NCBI GenBank assembly: GCA_030035585.1
Contig: CM057465.1
Location: forward strand, 1,091,501 to 1,155,500
Source: Dugong dugon
Taxonomy: Eukaryota; Chordata; Mammalia; Sirenia; Dugongidae
Length of the DNA: 64,000 nucleotides
Direction of reading: 5' to 3'
This document shows positions 55,131-64,000 of this stretch, piece by piece. The notes beneath the pieces were generated by a model. That model was given only the letters and a program-made list of their open reading frames with translations, was not told where the DNA came from and made no database searches. Both the position numbers and the translations under genes were made by a program. Every line of letters starts with the position of its first letter. Positions within the stretch are counted from its first letter, which is position 1.

Positions 55131-55877
55131 TCATATGAATAATTGATGGTCTGATCCACAGTTGGCCCCTGACCTTCTGATGGATGATATTGAGATTTCC
55201 CATAGTCTCTTTCCACAGATGTAGTCGATTTGATTCCTGTGTATTCCATCTGGTGAGGTCCATGTGTATAGTAACTGTTTATGTTGGTGAAAAAAGGTAT
55301 TTGCAATGAAGAAGTCGTTGGTCTTGCAAAATTCAAACATATGATCTCCAGCATCATTTCTATCACCAAGGCCGTATTTTCCAACTACTGATCCTCCTTC
55401 TTTGTTTCCAACTTTTGCATTCCAGTCACCAGTAATTATCAGTGCATCCTGATTGCATGTTCGATCAATTTCAGATTGCAGAAGTTGGAAAAAATCTTCA
55501 ATTTCTTCATCTTTGGCCTCAGTGGTTGGTGTGTAAATCTGAATAATAGTTGTATTAACTGGTCTTCCTTGTAGGCATATGGCTATTACCCTATCACTGA
55601 CAGCATTGTACTTCAGGATAGATCTTGAAATGTTCTTTTTGATGATGAATGCAACGTCATTCCTCTTCAAGTTGTCATTCCCAGCATAGTAAACCATATG
55701 ACTGTCTGATTCAAAATGACCAACACCAGTCCAATTCAACTCACTAATGCCTAGGCTATCGATCTTTATGTGTTCCATTTCATTTTTGATGATTTCCAAT
55801 TTTCCTAGATTCATACTTCCTGCCATGTTCCGATTATTAATGAATGTTTGTAGCTGTTTCTTCTCATTTTGAGTCAT
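55131..55877 (-). CDS. RTE APE-type endonuclease domain, open but truncated (LINE)
   Basis: A 248-codon open stretch encodes an almost entire apurinic-like endonuclease, the enzyme that nicks target DNA for RTE retrotransposition. Visible motifs are SELNW (catalytic Glu46), IYTPT (Tyr115), GDWNAKVG (Asp151, Asn153), TWTSPDG (205-211), QIDYI (Asp218) and GSDHQLFI (Asp243, His244). The N-terminal NVRS-type motif is altered to NMAGS. The frame ends at a TGA right after GSDHQLFI; in the other copy (40084) the text continues FVCKFKLKLKK, so TGC has probably become TGA. The domain keeps its catalytic residues but is separated from its reverse transcriptase. It is a relic, not a host gene. Confidence 0.85.
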   Translation of the reverse strand: MTQNEKKQLQTFINNRNMAGSMNLGKLEIIKNEMEHIKIDSLGISELNWTGVGHFESDSHMVYYAGNDNLKRNDVAFIIKKNISRSILKYNAVSDRVIAICLQGRPVNTTIIQIYTPTTEAKDEEIEDFFQLLQSEIDRTCNQDALIITGDWNAKVGNKEGGSVVGKYGLGDRNDAGDHMFEFCKTNDFFIANTFFHQHKQLLYTWTSPDGIHRNQIDYICGKRLWEISISSIRRSGANCGSDHQLFI

Positions 55878-56215
55878 GCCACATCAGACAATGAAGGTCT
55901 TGAAAGCTTGACTCCATCCACGTCATTAAGGTCGACTCCACTTCGAGGAGGCAGCGCTTCTCCCATCGTATTTTGAATGCCTTCCAATCTGAGGGGCTCA
56001 TCTTCTGGCATTATATCAGACAGTGTTTGGCTGCTATTCATAAGGTTTTCATTGGCTAATTCTTTTCAGAAGTAGACCACAGGGTCCTTCTTCCTAGTCT
56101 GTCTTAGTCTGGAAGTTTTGCTGAAACCTGTCCTCCATGGGTGACCCTGCTGTTATTTGAATACTGGTGGCATATCTTCCAGCATCACAGCAACACACAA
56201 GCCCCTACAGTACAA

Positions 56216-57102
56216 CATCAAAAGTGGCTGCAGCAGTATATCAGCAGGGAGCTGCCAGAAATTCAAGCTGGATTTAGAAGAGGACGTGAAACCAGGGTTA
56301 TCATTGTTGATGTCAGATGGATCCTGGCTGAAAGCAGAGAATATCAGAAAGATGTTTATCTGTGTTTTATTGACTATGCTAAGGCATTTGACTGTGTGGA
56401 TCATAACAGGTTATGGGTAACATTGTGGAGAATGGGAATTCTGGAACACTTAATTGTGCCCATGAGGAATCTATACATGGATCAAGAGGCAGTCGTTGGA
56501 ACAGAACAAGGGGATACTGCATGGTTTAAAGGAAAGGTGTGAGACAGGGTTGTATCCTTTCACTATACCTATTCAATCTGTATGATGAGCAAATAATCCA
56601 AGAAGCTGGACTATATGAAGAAGAATGGGGCATCAGGATTGGAGGAAGACTCATTAACAACCTGTGACAATATCCAGATGACACAACCTTGCTTGCTGAA
56701 AGTGAAGAGGACTTGAAGCACTTACTGATGAAGATCAAAGACCACAGCCTTCAGACTGGATTACACCTCAACATAAAGAAAACAAAAATCCTCACAAATG
56801 GAGCAATAAGCAACATCATGATAAATGGAGAAAAGATTGCAGTTGTGAAGGATTTCATTTTACTTGGATGCACAATCAATGCCCATAGATGCAGCAGTCA
56901 AGAAATCAAAAGATGCATTGCATTGGGCAAATATGCTGCAAAAGACTTCTTTAAAGTGTTGAAAAGCAAAGAAGTCACCTTGAAGACTAAGGTGCACCTC
57001 ACCCAAGCCATGATATTTTCAATAGCCTCATATTCATGTGAAAGCTGGACAATGCATAAGGAAGACCGAAGAATTGATGCCTTGAATTGTGATGTTGGCT
57101 AA
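56216..57102 (+). pseudogene. RTE reverse transcriptase, central and C-terminal part (LINE)
   Basis: 56225-56542 encodes QYISRELPEIQAGFRRGRET and YLCFIDYAKAFDCVDHNRLW, RT motif A with catalytic Asp. A 4-bp loss near 56531 (FKGKV instead of a VRKGV-type reading) shifts the frame before the RQGC block. The catalytic box region at 56665-56685 reads a stop followed by QYPDDT rather than RYADDT. 56689-57102 again encodes conserved C-terminal text (LAESEEDLKHLLMKIKDHSL, LHLNIKKTKILTNGAISNIM, ALGKYAAKDFFKVLKSKEVT). The enzyme is inactive. Confidence 0.88.
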
Positions 57103-57449
57103 GAATATTGAATATACCATGGACTGCCGAAAGAATGAACAAATCTGTCTTGGAAGAAGTACAACCAGAGTGCTCCTTAGAAGTGAGAATGGCCAGACTT
57201 CGTCTCACATACTTTGGACATATTATCAGGTGGGATCAGTCCCTGGAGAAGGACATCATGCTTGGTGAAGTAGAAGATCAGTGAAAAAGAGGAAGACCCT
57301 CAATAAGATGGAATTACACAATGGCTGCAACAATGAGCTTAAGCGTAACTATGATTTTGAGGTTGGTGCAGGACCAGGCATTGTTTTGTTCTGTGTACAT
57401 AGGGTCACTATGAGTTGGAAACAACTCAACAGTATCTAACAACAACAGC

Positions 57450-58200
57450 TCACAAATGTCTTATCAATAAATCTACAGTCATCGATACTTCTTCCTTTTT
57501 AGGTCCAGTCTGCAAATTGTCATCAATGTAACGGACCAGTGTTACTTCTTGTGGAAGGGAAGGGCGATCAATGTCCCTGCAGACTAAATTATGACATACA
57601 GCAAGAGAGTTGATATAGCCCTGAGGTAGGAGAGTGGAGGTGTATTGCTGCTCCTGCCAGCTGAATGCAAACTGCTTCTGGTGGTACTTCAAAACAGGTA
57701 TGGAGAAAAAGGCATTAGCGAGACCATCAGCTGCGTACCAGGTACCAGGAGATATTTTAATTTGCTCAAGCAATGAAACCACATCTGTAATGGCAGCTAC
57801 AGTTTGAGTCACAACTGGTTACATTTTTGATAATCCACTAACATTCTTCAAATTCCATCTGTTTTTTGCAAAGGCCAAATAGGTAAGTCGAATGGGGATG
57901 CAGTGGGAATCACCACCCCTGCATTCTTCAACTCCTTGATGGTGACAGAAATCTCTGCAATTCATCCAGGAATATGGTATTCCTTTTGGTTTACTATTTT
58001 ACTAGATAGAAGCAGTACTAATGGCTTCCATTTGGCTTTTCTTACCATAATAACCCTTACTCCACTTGTCAGGGATCGAGTTTCGGGATTCTGCCAGTTG
58101 TTGAGTGTATCTATTCCAAGTATGCATTCTGCAACTGGGAAAATTGCTACAGGATTGGTTTTGGGCCCCTCTAGACCCACAGTGAGACATACCTGAGCTA
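57450..58200 (-). mobile_element. ERVL pol fragment (reverse transcriptase region)
   Basis: A minus-strand stretch reads WYAADGLANAFFSIPV, then LLPQGYINSLAVCHNLV and LVRYIDDN, which are retroviral reverse transcriptase blocks (catalytic YIDD box). It is a fossil, and the region as a whole is broken. Class III affinity is inferred from the MLT2-type LTRs and the PQGYINS wording. Confidence 0.85.
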
Positions 58201-60264
58201 AGTCTCCATTAATAACCTGCCCTCCACATGCCCCTACTCTGACTCATGGGCCACAGTGATACTATGGGTCTCCTAGAATTAGTGTCAGTTCAGAGCCAGT
58301 GTCTAGTAATCCCTGAAAAGTCTGATTATTTCCTTTTACCCTATGAACAGTGACTCTCATAAAAGGCCTTAGATCCCTTTGGGGAAGGGTGAGAGAAAGA
58401 TTAACAGCATAAAGTTTTGGCAGTGTAGTGAGGTCCTTCCTTAAGGGGACACAGCCTCCCCTTCATTCAAGGGGTTGTGGATCTGTAAACTGGCTCAAGT
58501 CTGGGAATTAACTGAGGGGCCGTGACTCTCTACTCTGGTGATTTGAGTTAGACTGCCATTCACTTGACCTAGAATTCTGCTTGTACAGATCAAGTAAGTA
58601 TTTAGTATATTTCCCATCTATTTCACTTCTTGGGACACTATGACTGAGTAGCCAGTGTCATAAGTCCATAGGAGTCAGACTATTCTGATTACTACTTTGA
58701 CTCTGCTGTCCATTATAGTAATCACACCCACCTTATCTTTGTTGATTAAATGCCACCATTTGGCTCCTACTACCACAAGATCCAATCAGCCCCAAAATAG
58801 TTATGGGTCTTAATTCAGTTAAGGCAGTTCCCACTGTCAAATCTGACTTACATAAAATAGCAATCACAGCAGTCTTCAAGGATGCCAGGGCTTCCTTCAC
58901 AAATTTATTCCTCACCATTGTGGTAAAGGGTGGGTCATCTGGGCACTACATGGATGGGTCTGTGAGTCCAACCTGATAAATCTACTCTCGCATGTCAATT
59001 TCCTTAAGCTGTTGGATACCTTCTTCTGTAGTATACCAAGGCAGGTCTGGCATTTCAACTTGATTTAGTGTAGACCATTGCTTAATCCATGCTTCAGCAA
59101 ACCAACCAAATAAACTATTAGATCCTTTTCTAACTTCTAGAGCTGAAACACTGAAGGAAGAATTTGTGCTTAGTGACCCATATCAATAAACTTAGACTGA
59201 TCCAACTTTATGTTCCTTGCACTATTATCCCACACTCTTAATTGCCTTTTCCACACATATTCCCCAGGTTTCTGTTTGTATTTATTAGAAAAATCAAACA
59301 GTTCTTTTGGAGTGGAGTGTACCTCCTCCTAGGTCACATTTTGTACTTTACCTCTTGGAGCTCGCTGGGACTTAAGTCTAGTTATAGGTCTAGAATAAAA
59401 AATAGGTGATGGGGGTGGGTCCTGGGGACATTCATCAATATCTTGTAAGGCATGAGCCTCAGGTGATGCCGCAAATACCCCAGGTGCTGCCCCAGGTGAT
59501 ATCTCAGACAAGGATTCTTCAGGTACAGCTGGGTTAACTTCATCGGATGTGGGTGGAACAGATAATGGTTTACTGGGGAGGGTGGCTTAGCAAAGATGAA
59601 GTAATCTCTTCAGATGGGAGTAAGAGTGCTGATTTTGTAGGCAGGAATGATTCAATGGAATTTAGGGGCTCAATGTACCCAGCTTCCTGATTATCTGCCT
59701 ATATGCCCCCATTACAAGTTTGACGATCCCATTCCTTCTCAATCAGTGCCCTCACTTTAACTTCAGGCACCACTCGAGGTTGGGAATTCAGTTGGCATTG
59801 CAATTCAGCCACTACGATAAGTCTCTGGGTTTCGTTTTTGTCAATATCAGCTCTGTTACTACAAGAAAATAAAGCTTTCTTTCAGGGTACAAGTGGCAAT
59901 TTTCAGGTCTCATATGTGGCACTTGAACTGTGACTCTGAAGCTTTGAGCTCATTCCTTTCTTTCACCACCTTGTCTAGTGAAAGTTGAACCAACCAACCA
60001 GCCTCTTGATACTTCTCATTCTGACAAAATTGTAGGAAAGTATTAAATATGTAATTACCCAGAACCTAGTCTCTCACAAATATTTGATCCAGTGGGGGTG
60101 ATATTTTGCGTATTTCTGTTACCACCTCACACCATGGATTAGCAGTGCCCTCTTTACTATTGGAGGCAGAGTCACCAGCGCCTTTAAGATGAGCCAGACT
60201 TGAGAACCAATTCAAAAACTCATCCTTATCACTTTGTTCTTATAGAACCACTCTAGGTACCAAA

Positions 60265-60683
60265 TGTCTTAAACTGGCTTCTCCAGAGGAGCAAAACCAG
60301 TGAAACATATATATATATAAATATATGTACAGAGAGATTTATTTCAAGGAAATGACTCACATAGTTGTGGAGGTTGGCAAGTCCCAAATCCATGGGTCAG
60401 GCATCAGGCTGGATGCTTCTCTTGACTCACATGGTTGCAGGGACTGAAGAATCTGTAATCAGCAGGCCAGACAGAAGGCTGCTGGCTCATGTCCCAAGAA
60501 CTGGAGGTCAGATGATAATTGTTGGATTTAAGACCGAGAGCGAGCTTTGCCAGAACATCCATATATGTTGAATGCAGGCCACACCCCCAATGAAACTCCT
60601 CTATATGGTTCACAAAATGGAGGGTAATTACATAATACTGAGAATCATGGCCTTGCCAAATTAACACATAACATTAACCATCA
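60265..60683 (-). mobile_element. 5' LTR of the ERVL provirus
   Basis: TGTCTTAAACTGGCTTCTCC to CATAACATTAACCATCA on the plus strand. Collinear with the 3' LTR over its whole length. Confidence 0.88.
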
Positions 60684-61367
60684 CGCTATCCCAACTAGAC
60701 TTGAGCAGCAAGACCCTACTGGGAATTGGTTAGCACACCCAACGGGAAGCTATTTATCATCTCTTCCTTGTTCTCCTCTTCTCCCTATGGTTCCTCATAA
60801 AAAAAGTCATTATGCAGTGATCATGTTTCCTTTCTCCTTTCAGATTTCATCATGGTCTAAGAGTGTTCCTCTGTGGACAAGTGTCCCGATGTTCTGTGAG
60901 GAGTTTGTGATAGCTCCCGCCCCCACCAGTTCGCAGAATGCAGACTTCTGGGGAGACACGGGGGCTTCGTTTTGTCTTTCCGGCCTCCTCCACTAGATTG
61001 CATTGGCGCTGAAGATTTACCTTACCGTCAGAAGGTCAGAGCCCTGTATCCCAAAGCACATGTAAAAACAGGGACAGAAATGAGCCCCCTGGTTCCACTT
61101 TATTTTGGAAAGATCCTGGTGGGTGTCAGGATTAAAAACTTTTACCAGAAAAAAAAATCAAAGCTATGGGCAAATGTTTTGACCCTTATCCTATAGGTGA
61201 GCATGGGATGAGGATGGGTTCTTTGGATCAATTATGTTGGAAACCTTCACGCCACACTTTTCAGATGAAATCAAATGAGACATCAGTGAAGGAGTGATAT
61301 ACAAGGGAGAGGGACTAAATTGTTCAGACTTTATTTGATCCCGCCTATCTCACCCAGTGAGGGGAGG
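60684..61367. other. Unique sequence, no gene seen
   Basis: A pyrimidine-rich stretch ending in CAG at 60843 resembles a splice acceptor, but the frames after it are short and unrecognised. Confidence 0.4.
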
Positions 61368-61700
61368 GGTGGGTCAGTGGTAGAATTCTCATCTTCCAAT
61401 GCTGGAGACTCAGGTTCCATTCCTCTCCAATGCACCTCATGAGCAGCCACCCCCTATTTGCCAGTGGAGGCTTGTGTGTTGTTATGATGCTGAAACAGGT
61501 TTCAGTGGAACTTTAGACTAAGGCAGACTAGGAAGAAAGGCCTGGTGATCTACTTCTGAAAACTAGCCAGTGAGGACCCTGTGGAGGACAAAGTCCTATC
61601 TGCACGGGGATGGCGCAAGACCGGCAGCATTTCTTCCATCTTGCATGGAGTCGCCTTGAGTTGGGGGTCATCTTGATGGCAGCTAACAACAAGAGTACCC
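61368..61700 (+). mobile_element. tRNA-Gly-headed SINE, complete copy
   Basis: The head GTGGGTCAGTGGTAGAATTC, TCATCTTCCAATGCTGGAGA and CTCTCCAATGCA is followed by the linker CCTCATGAGCAGCCACCCCC, then GATGCTGAAACAGGTTTCAG, GGCCTGGTGATCTACTTCTG (61539-61558) and a tail GGATGGCGCAAGACCGG to GGCAGCTAACAACAAGAG. Length about 330 bp. The head shows A-box (GGTCAGTGGTAGA) and B-box (GGTTCCATTCC) pol III promoter elements. Confidence 0.88.
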
Positions 61701-62035
61701 AGCGTGGGGCAAAGCAAGTTAGATTTTGTTTCTCACCTTGGGAATTCAGACTCCAGCACAGAAGATACTGATGCTAGTGTGGTTAAAAGGACCCAGAAAC
61801 ACGGGGAAGGTTCCCCCAGATAAAGGGTTATTGTAAGAGCAGTACACCAAGTTGTTTCCTTATTACAAATATTGTTCCAGCCAAGGTCTGATGCTGTGAG
61901 ACTTACAATTTTCAGCCTTATTCTGGGCTTGACCCCTAGCTGGACCAGGTGGCCACTGAGATGAGGGGGTGGTTTGAGCACAAAGAAAGACCAGTCACAG
62001 AGAAAACATGCAGTGTGAGGAGGAGAAAAAAGGCA
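61701..62035. other. Unique sequence, no gene seen
   Basis: No repeat recognised. Confidence 0.4.
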
Positions 62036-62470
62036 AAGGAGGAGGGAGGGAGTGAGAGAGGTGGAGGGAGGGAGGGGGAGGGAGGAGGGAGGGGGACGGG
62101 CAGAGGGAGGGAGAGGGGAGGGAGGAGGGAGGGAGGAGGGAGGAAGGAGGGAGTGAGAGAGGAGGAGGGAGGGAGGGGGAGGAGGGGGGAGGGAGGGAGG
62201 GAGAGGAGGAGGGAGGGAGAGGGGAGGGAGGAGGGAGGGGGACGGGCAGAGGGAGGGAGAGGGGAGGGAGGAGGGAGGGAGGAGGGAGGAAGGAGGGAGA
62301 GAGGAGGAGGGAGGGTGGGGGAGGGAGAGAGGAGGAGGGAAGGTGGGGGAGGGAGGAGGGAGGGAGAGGGGAGGGAGGAGGGAGGGGGATGGGCAGAGGG
62401 AGGGAGAGGGGAGGGAGGAGGGAGGGAGGAGGGTGAAGGGAGGGAGAGGGGAGGGGCAGAGGGAGCCAGG
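62036..62470 (+). repeat. Homopurine (GGGA)n tract with 146-bp higher-order repeat
   Basis: About 435 bp of almost pure G and A (GGAGGGAGG-type). The marker GACGGGCAGAGGG occurs at 62095 and 62241, and GATGGGCAGAGGG at 62388, giving spacings of 146 and 147 bp, so larger blocks were duplicated. Frames of 198, 269 and 267 codons across it (Gly/Arg/Glu or Pro/Ser/Leu) are artefacts. Confidence 0.95.
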
Positions 62471-63202
62471 GGAGATCGGCATCAGTGGCCGGCAGACCCT
62501 CTGACTTGGCCCTTCTGCTCCTTCCGCCTGCGTCCCCCTCACTAGGTTTTACCTTGGGGGCAGTGTGCAGCCTTTGAAGGGCCTCAGGAGGGATGTGGCA
62601 TGTCGGGACTTGGCTTCTGGATGCATCATTCTGGCTGCAGGGTGGAGAATGGACCCTCAAGTGGCTGCAGGGCAGAGAGTACCCTGGCTTCCATGCCTGG
62701 GCCCTGGGCTCGCAGCTCGCCCTTCCCGGAATCCCAGTGCTCTGTCCCAGAGTCATCATGTGGTGACAATAGACACTCAGCCTGCTGGGGTGGGACAAAG
62801 GCTGTCCTCATTAGAGGCCTGTATCCTGAGCAGCACTGACTCGCACTGCCTGGGGCTCCTTTCAGACCCGGCACCCTCAGGGACTCTGGGACAAAGGCGG
62901 GTCATGATCCAACTCAACAGTGACTCCCATTTCTGGAAAAGTCCAGGAACCACTGGGAGACAGCAGGGTCTTGGGACTGTCCTCACTGAGCTCCCTGGGA
63001 TGGTCCTGCTCAGGCGGTTATTCTGGTACGTAGGGGCCTCCTAGAGCTTAAGAATCAGCAGCCAGTTGCCCAGGGGGAAATGCTGTGTCAACTGCATCCA
63101 AACAGCACGGACCGGCAGCTGGCCATCAGACAACAGGGAGGGGAAATACTGAAAAGGGAGACAGATACATGAAAGACCTCGTTGCCCTGGTACCCAGTAT
63201 CC
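62471..63202. other. Unique sequence, no gene seen
   Basis: A 159-codon plus-strand frame (62565-63044) is unrecognised. Confidence 0.4.
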
Positions 63203-63468
63203 AAGGATGACAACACTGCTTCTCACATCCTTTGACATGTTGTCAGGAGGGATCAGTCCCTGGAGAAGGACATCATGCTTGGTAAAGTAGAGGGCCAGTG
63301 GAAAAGAGGAAGACCCTCAATGAGATGGATTAACACAATGGCTGCAACAATGGGCTCAGGTATAACAATGATTGTGAGCACGGTGCAGGACCAGGCAGTG
63401 TTTCTTTCTGTTGTACACAGGGTGACTGAGTCAGAACCAGCTCGATGGCACCTAACAACAACAAGAGT
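63203..63468 (+). mobile_element. RTE LINE 3' end
   Basis: TTTGACATGTTGTCAGGAGG, ATCAGTCCCTGGAGAAGGAC and GAGGAAGACCCTCAATGAGA to CTCGATGGCACCTAACAACA. The last 265 bp of the LINE, and one of the less diverged tails. Confidence 0.92.
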
Positions 63469-63908
63469 CACCAGGATCTAGGCATTTCCACCTCTCATAT
63501 CTCCCACTCTTGGTCCATCAGCTTCGACTGGAGGCAGCTCGCCTCATGGCCTGAACATGACTGCAACAGCTCCAGGTCTCACATCCTTAGGAAAGTATCC
63601 AAAGATGGAAAGATCAACCAGGTCTTGTTTCTCGTTGGGCATCTTTTTGTATCAGCAAGGAGCAGAAACCAGAGTTGTTCCAGAACCCTTCCTCAGCTCT
63701 CCTCACCTGGAACCACATCACTGACTGCTGGCAAGGGGCGTGGCCCGTGGTCAGCTCCTGTGGACATGAGGAGGAAGGGTTACTGAGCTAGGTGTGGGTT
63801 CTGTGAGAAGGAAGGAGGGAGATGTGTCTGTCCTGTCAGGGGTGGGCGGTTAGCAGTGTCTGCTGCAGACCCCAGGGCTCAGAGATAGTCAAGGAGAACA
63901 AATTGTCC
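63469..63908. other. Unclassified sequence, no gene seen
   Basis: Possibly an old LINE remnant; not recognised with confidence. Confidence 0.35.
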
Positions 63909-64000
63909 CAGATTGAATTGTGCCCCCCCAAAATATGTGTTGGAATTCTAACCCTTGTGCCTATGGATGTGACCCCATTTGGGAATAGGGTTTTCTTTGT
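63909..64000 (+). mobile_element. MLT1-type LTR, 5' end, cut by the window edge
   Basis: CCAGATTGAATTGTGCCCCC and GTGACCCCATTTGGGAATAG resemble the 5' part of the LTR at 27893. Fossil. Confidence 0.8.

Larger units (their letters stand above)
54300..57447 (+). mobile_element. Nearly full-length RTE LINE with inverted 5' half
   Basis: Two RTE segments lie end to end in opposite orientation. 54300-56215 (minus) runs from the RTE 5' terminus at 56215 through the whole endonuclease to DPAECGNY in the reverse transcriptase at 54300. 56216-57447 (plus) starts at QKWLQQYISRELPEIQAGF and runs to the 3' tail CAACAGTATCTAACAACAAC. Compared with the RTE order seen elsewhere (KGDPAERRNY then SLVSHTSKILLKIIQKQLQ in the copy at 37853), only about 45-50 bp between NY and the QK block are missing. 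This is the signature of one insertion with a 5' inversion made by twin priming. Confidence 0.85.
53785..60683 (-). mobile_element. ERVL-type provirus, broken, carrying an RTE insertion
   Basis: Two related LTRs in the same orientation (3' LTR 53785-54226, 5' LTR 60265-60683) flank a polypurine tract (about 54227-54240), a pol region (about 57450-58200), gag-like sequence (about 58200-60240) and a primer-binding-site-like stretch (60248-60264) that resembles the complement of a tRNA-Leu 3' end. The LTRs are of MLT2 kind, which places the element in class III (ERVL). It is clearly broken with many interruptions (I would guess well over ten), and the two LTRs have diverged visibly, so it is old. 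An RTE LINE sits inside at about 54300-57447. Confidence 0.82.

Noticed and set aside
54300-57447. Two independent RTE insertions in opposite orientation
   Set aside because: Possible, but the segments meet without intervening sequence and complement each other almost exactly along the LINE, so a single twin-primed event is simpler.
60822-60996. Acceptor-like TTTCTCCTTTCAG followed by an open frame
   Set aside because: The frame is short and unrecognised and has no partner exon in view.
61949-62798. Open frames of 198-269 codons on both strands
   Set aside because: They span the homopurine tract; the products are Gly/Arg/Glu or Pro/Ser/Leu low-complexity strings. Frames stay open because the tract rarely contains stop codons.

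Overview
The window is mammalian nuclear DNA from an afrotherian, most likely an elephant or a close paenungulate relative. The diagnostic evidence is the repeat content. There are many AfroSINE copies, with a tRNA-like head such as CCCTGGTGGCACAGTGGTTA and a tail such as GTCGCTATGAGTCGGAAT. There is also an abundant RTE-clade LINE (the type catalogued for elephant as RTE1) ending in GGCACCTAACAACAACAAC. Ancient eutherian repeats (MIR, L1M, MER5A, Tigger, MLT1 and MLT2 LTRs) form the background. I find no convincing host protein-coding exon, no functional RNA gene and nothing bacterial. The reading frames are short and are either transposon-derived or low-complexity artefacts.

Layout. 1-1345: an RTE copy split by a MaLR-type LTR, then an old L1 piece. 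1346-9975: GC-rich unique sequence with two minisatellites and several MLT1-type LTRs, two of which carry AfroSINEs. 9975-24400: mixed unique sequence with AT-rich islands that could be regulatory, MIRs, RTE derivatives, a SINE nested in a SINE, a G-rich minisatellite and a possible retropseudogene (11890-12350). 24376-34000: LTRs, old LINE remnants and unique sequence. 34449-35796: a 580-bp CA/TA tract, nested Tigger-like DNA transposons, an AfroSINE and a TA run. 37208-40205: an LTR carrying an AfroSINE, next to a long RTE copy that carries another. 40206-46262: unique GC-rich sequence, an L1 ORF2 fragment and two internally deleted RTE derivatives. 46284-53770: an MLT2-type LTR split by RTE, a tRNA-Gly-headed SINE split by an LTR, L1 pieces, an inverted AfroSINE pair and MER5A. 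53785-60683: an old ERVL-type provirus on the minus strand carrying a nearly full-length RTE with an inverted 5' half. 61368-64000: a second tRNA-Gly SINE, a 435-bp purine tract with a 146-bp higher-order repeat, an RTE tail and the start of another LTR.

The main biological story is a community of parasites around the RTE LINE. It comprises the autonomous-type LINE, several internally deleted derivatives, AfroSINE, and a second SINE with a tRNA-Gly-like head. All share RTE-like 3' tails, and several also share a block from the RTE 5' untranslated region. The nesting order gives a relative chronology. No new gene system is visible.

All family names come from recognition of remembered consensus motifs, not from a search. 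Boundaries are approximate, usually within about 5-20 bases, unless a target duplication is given.
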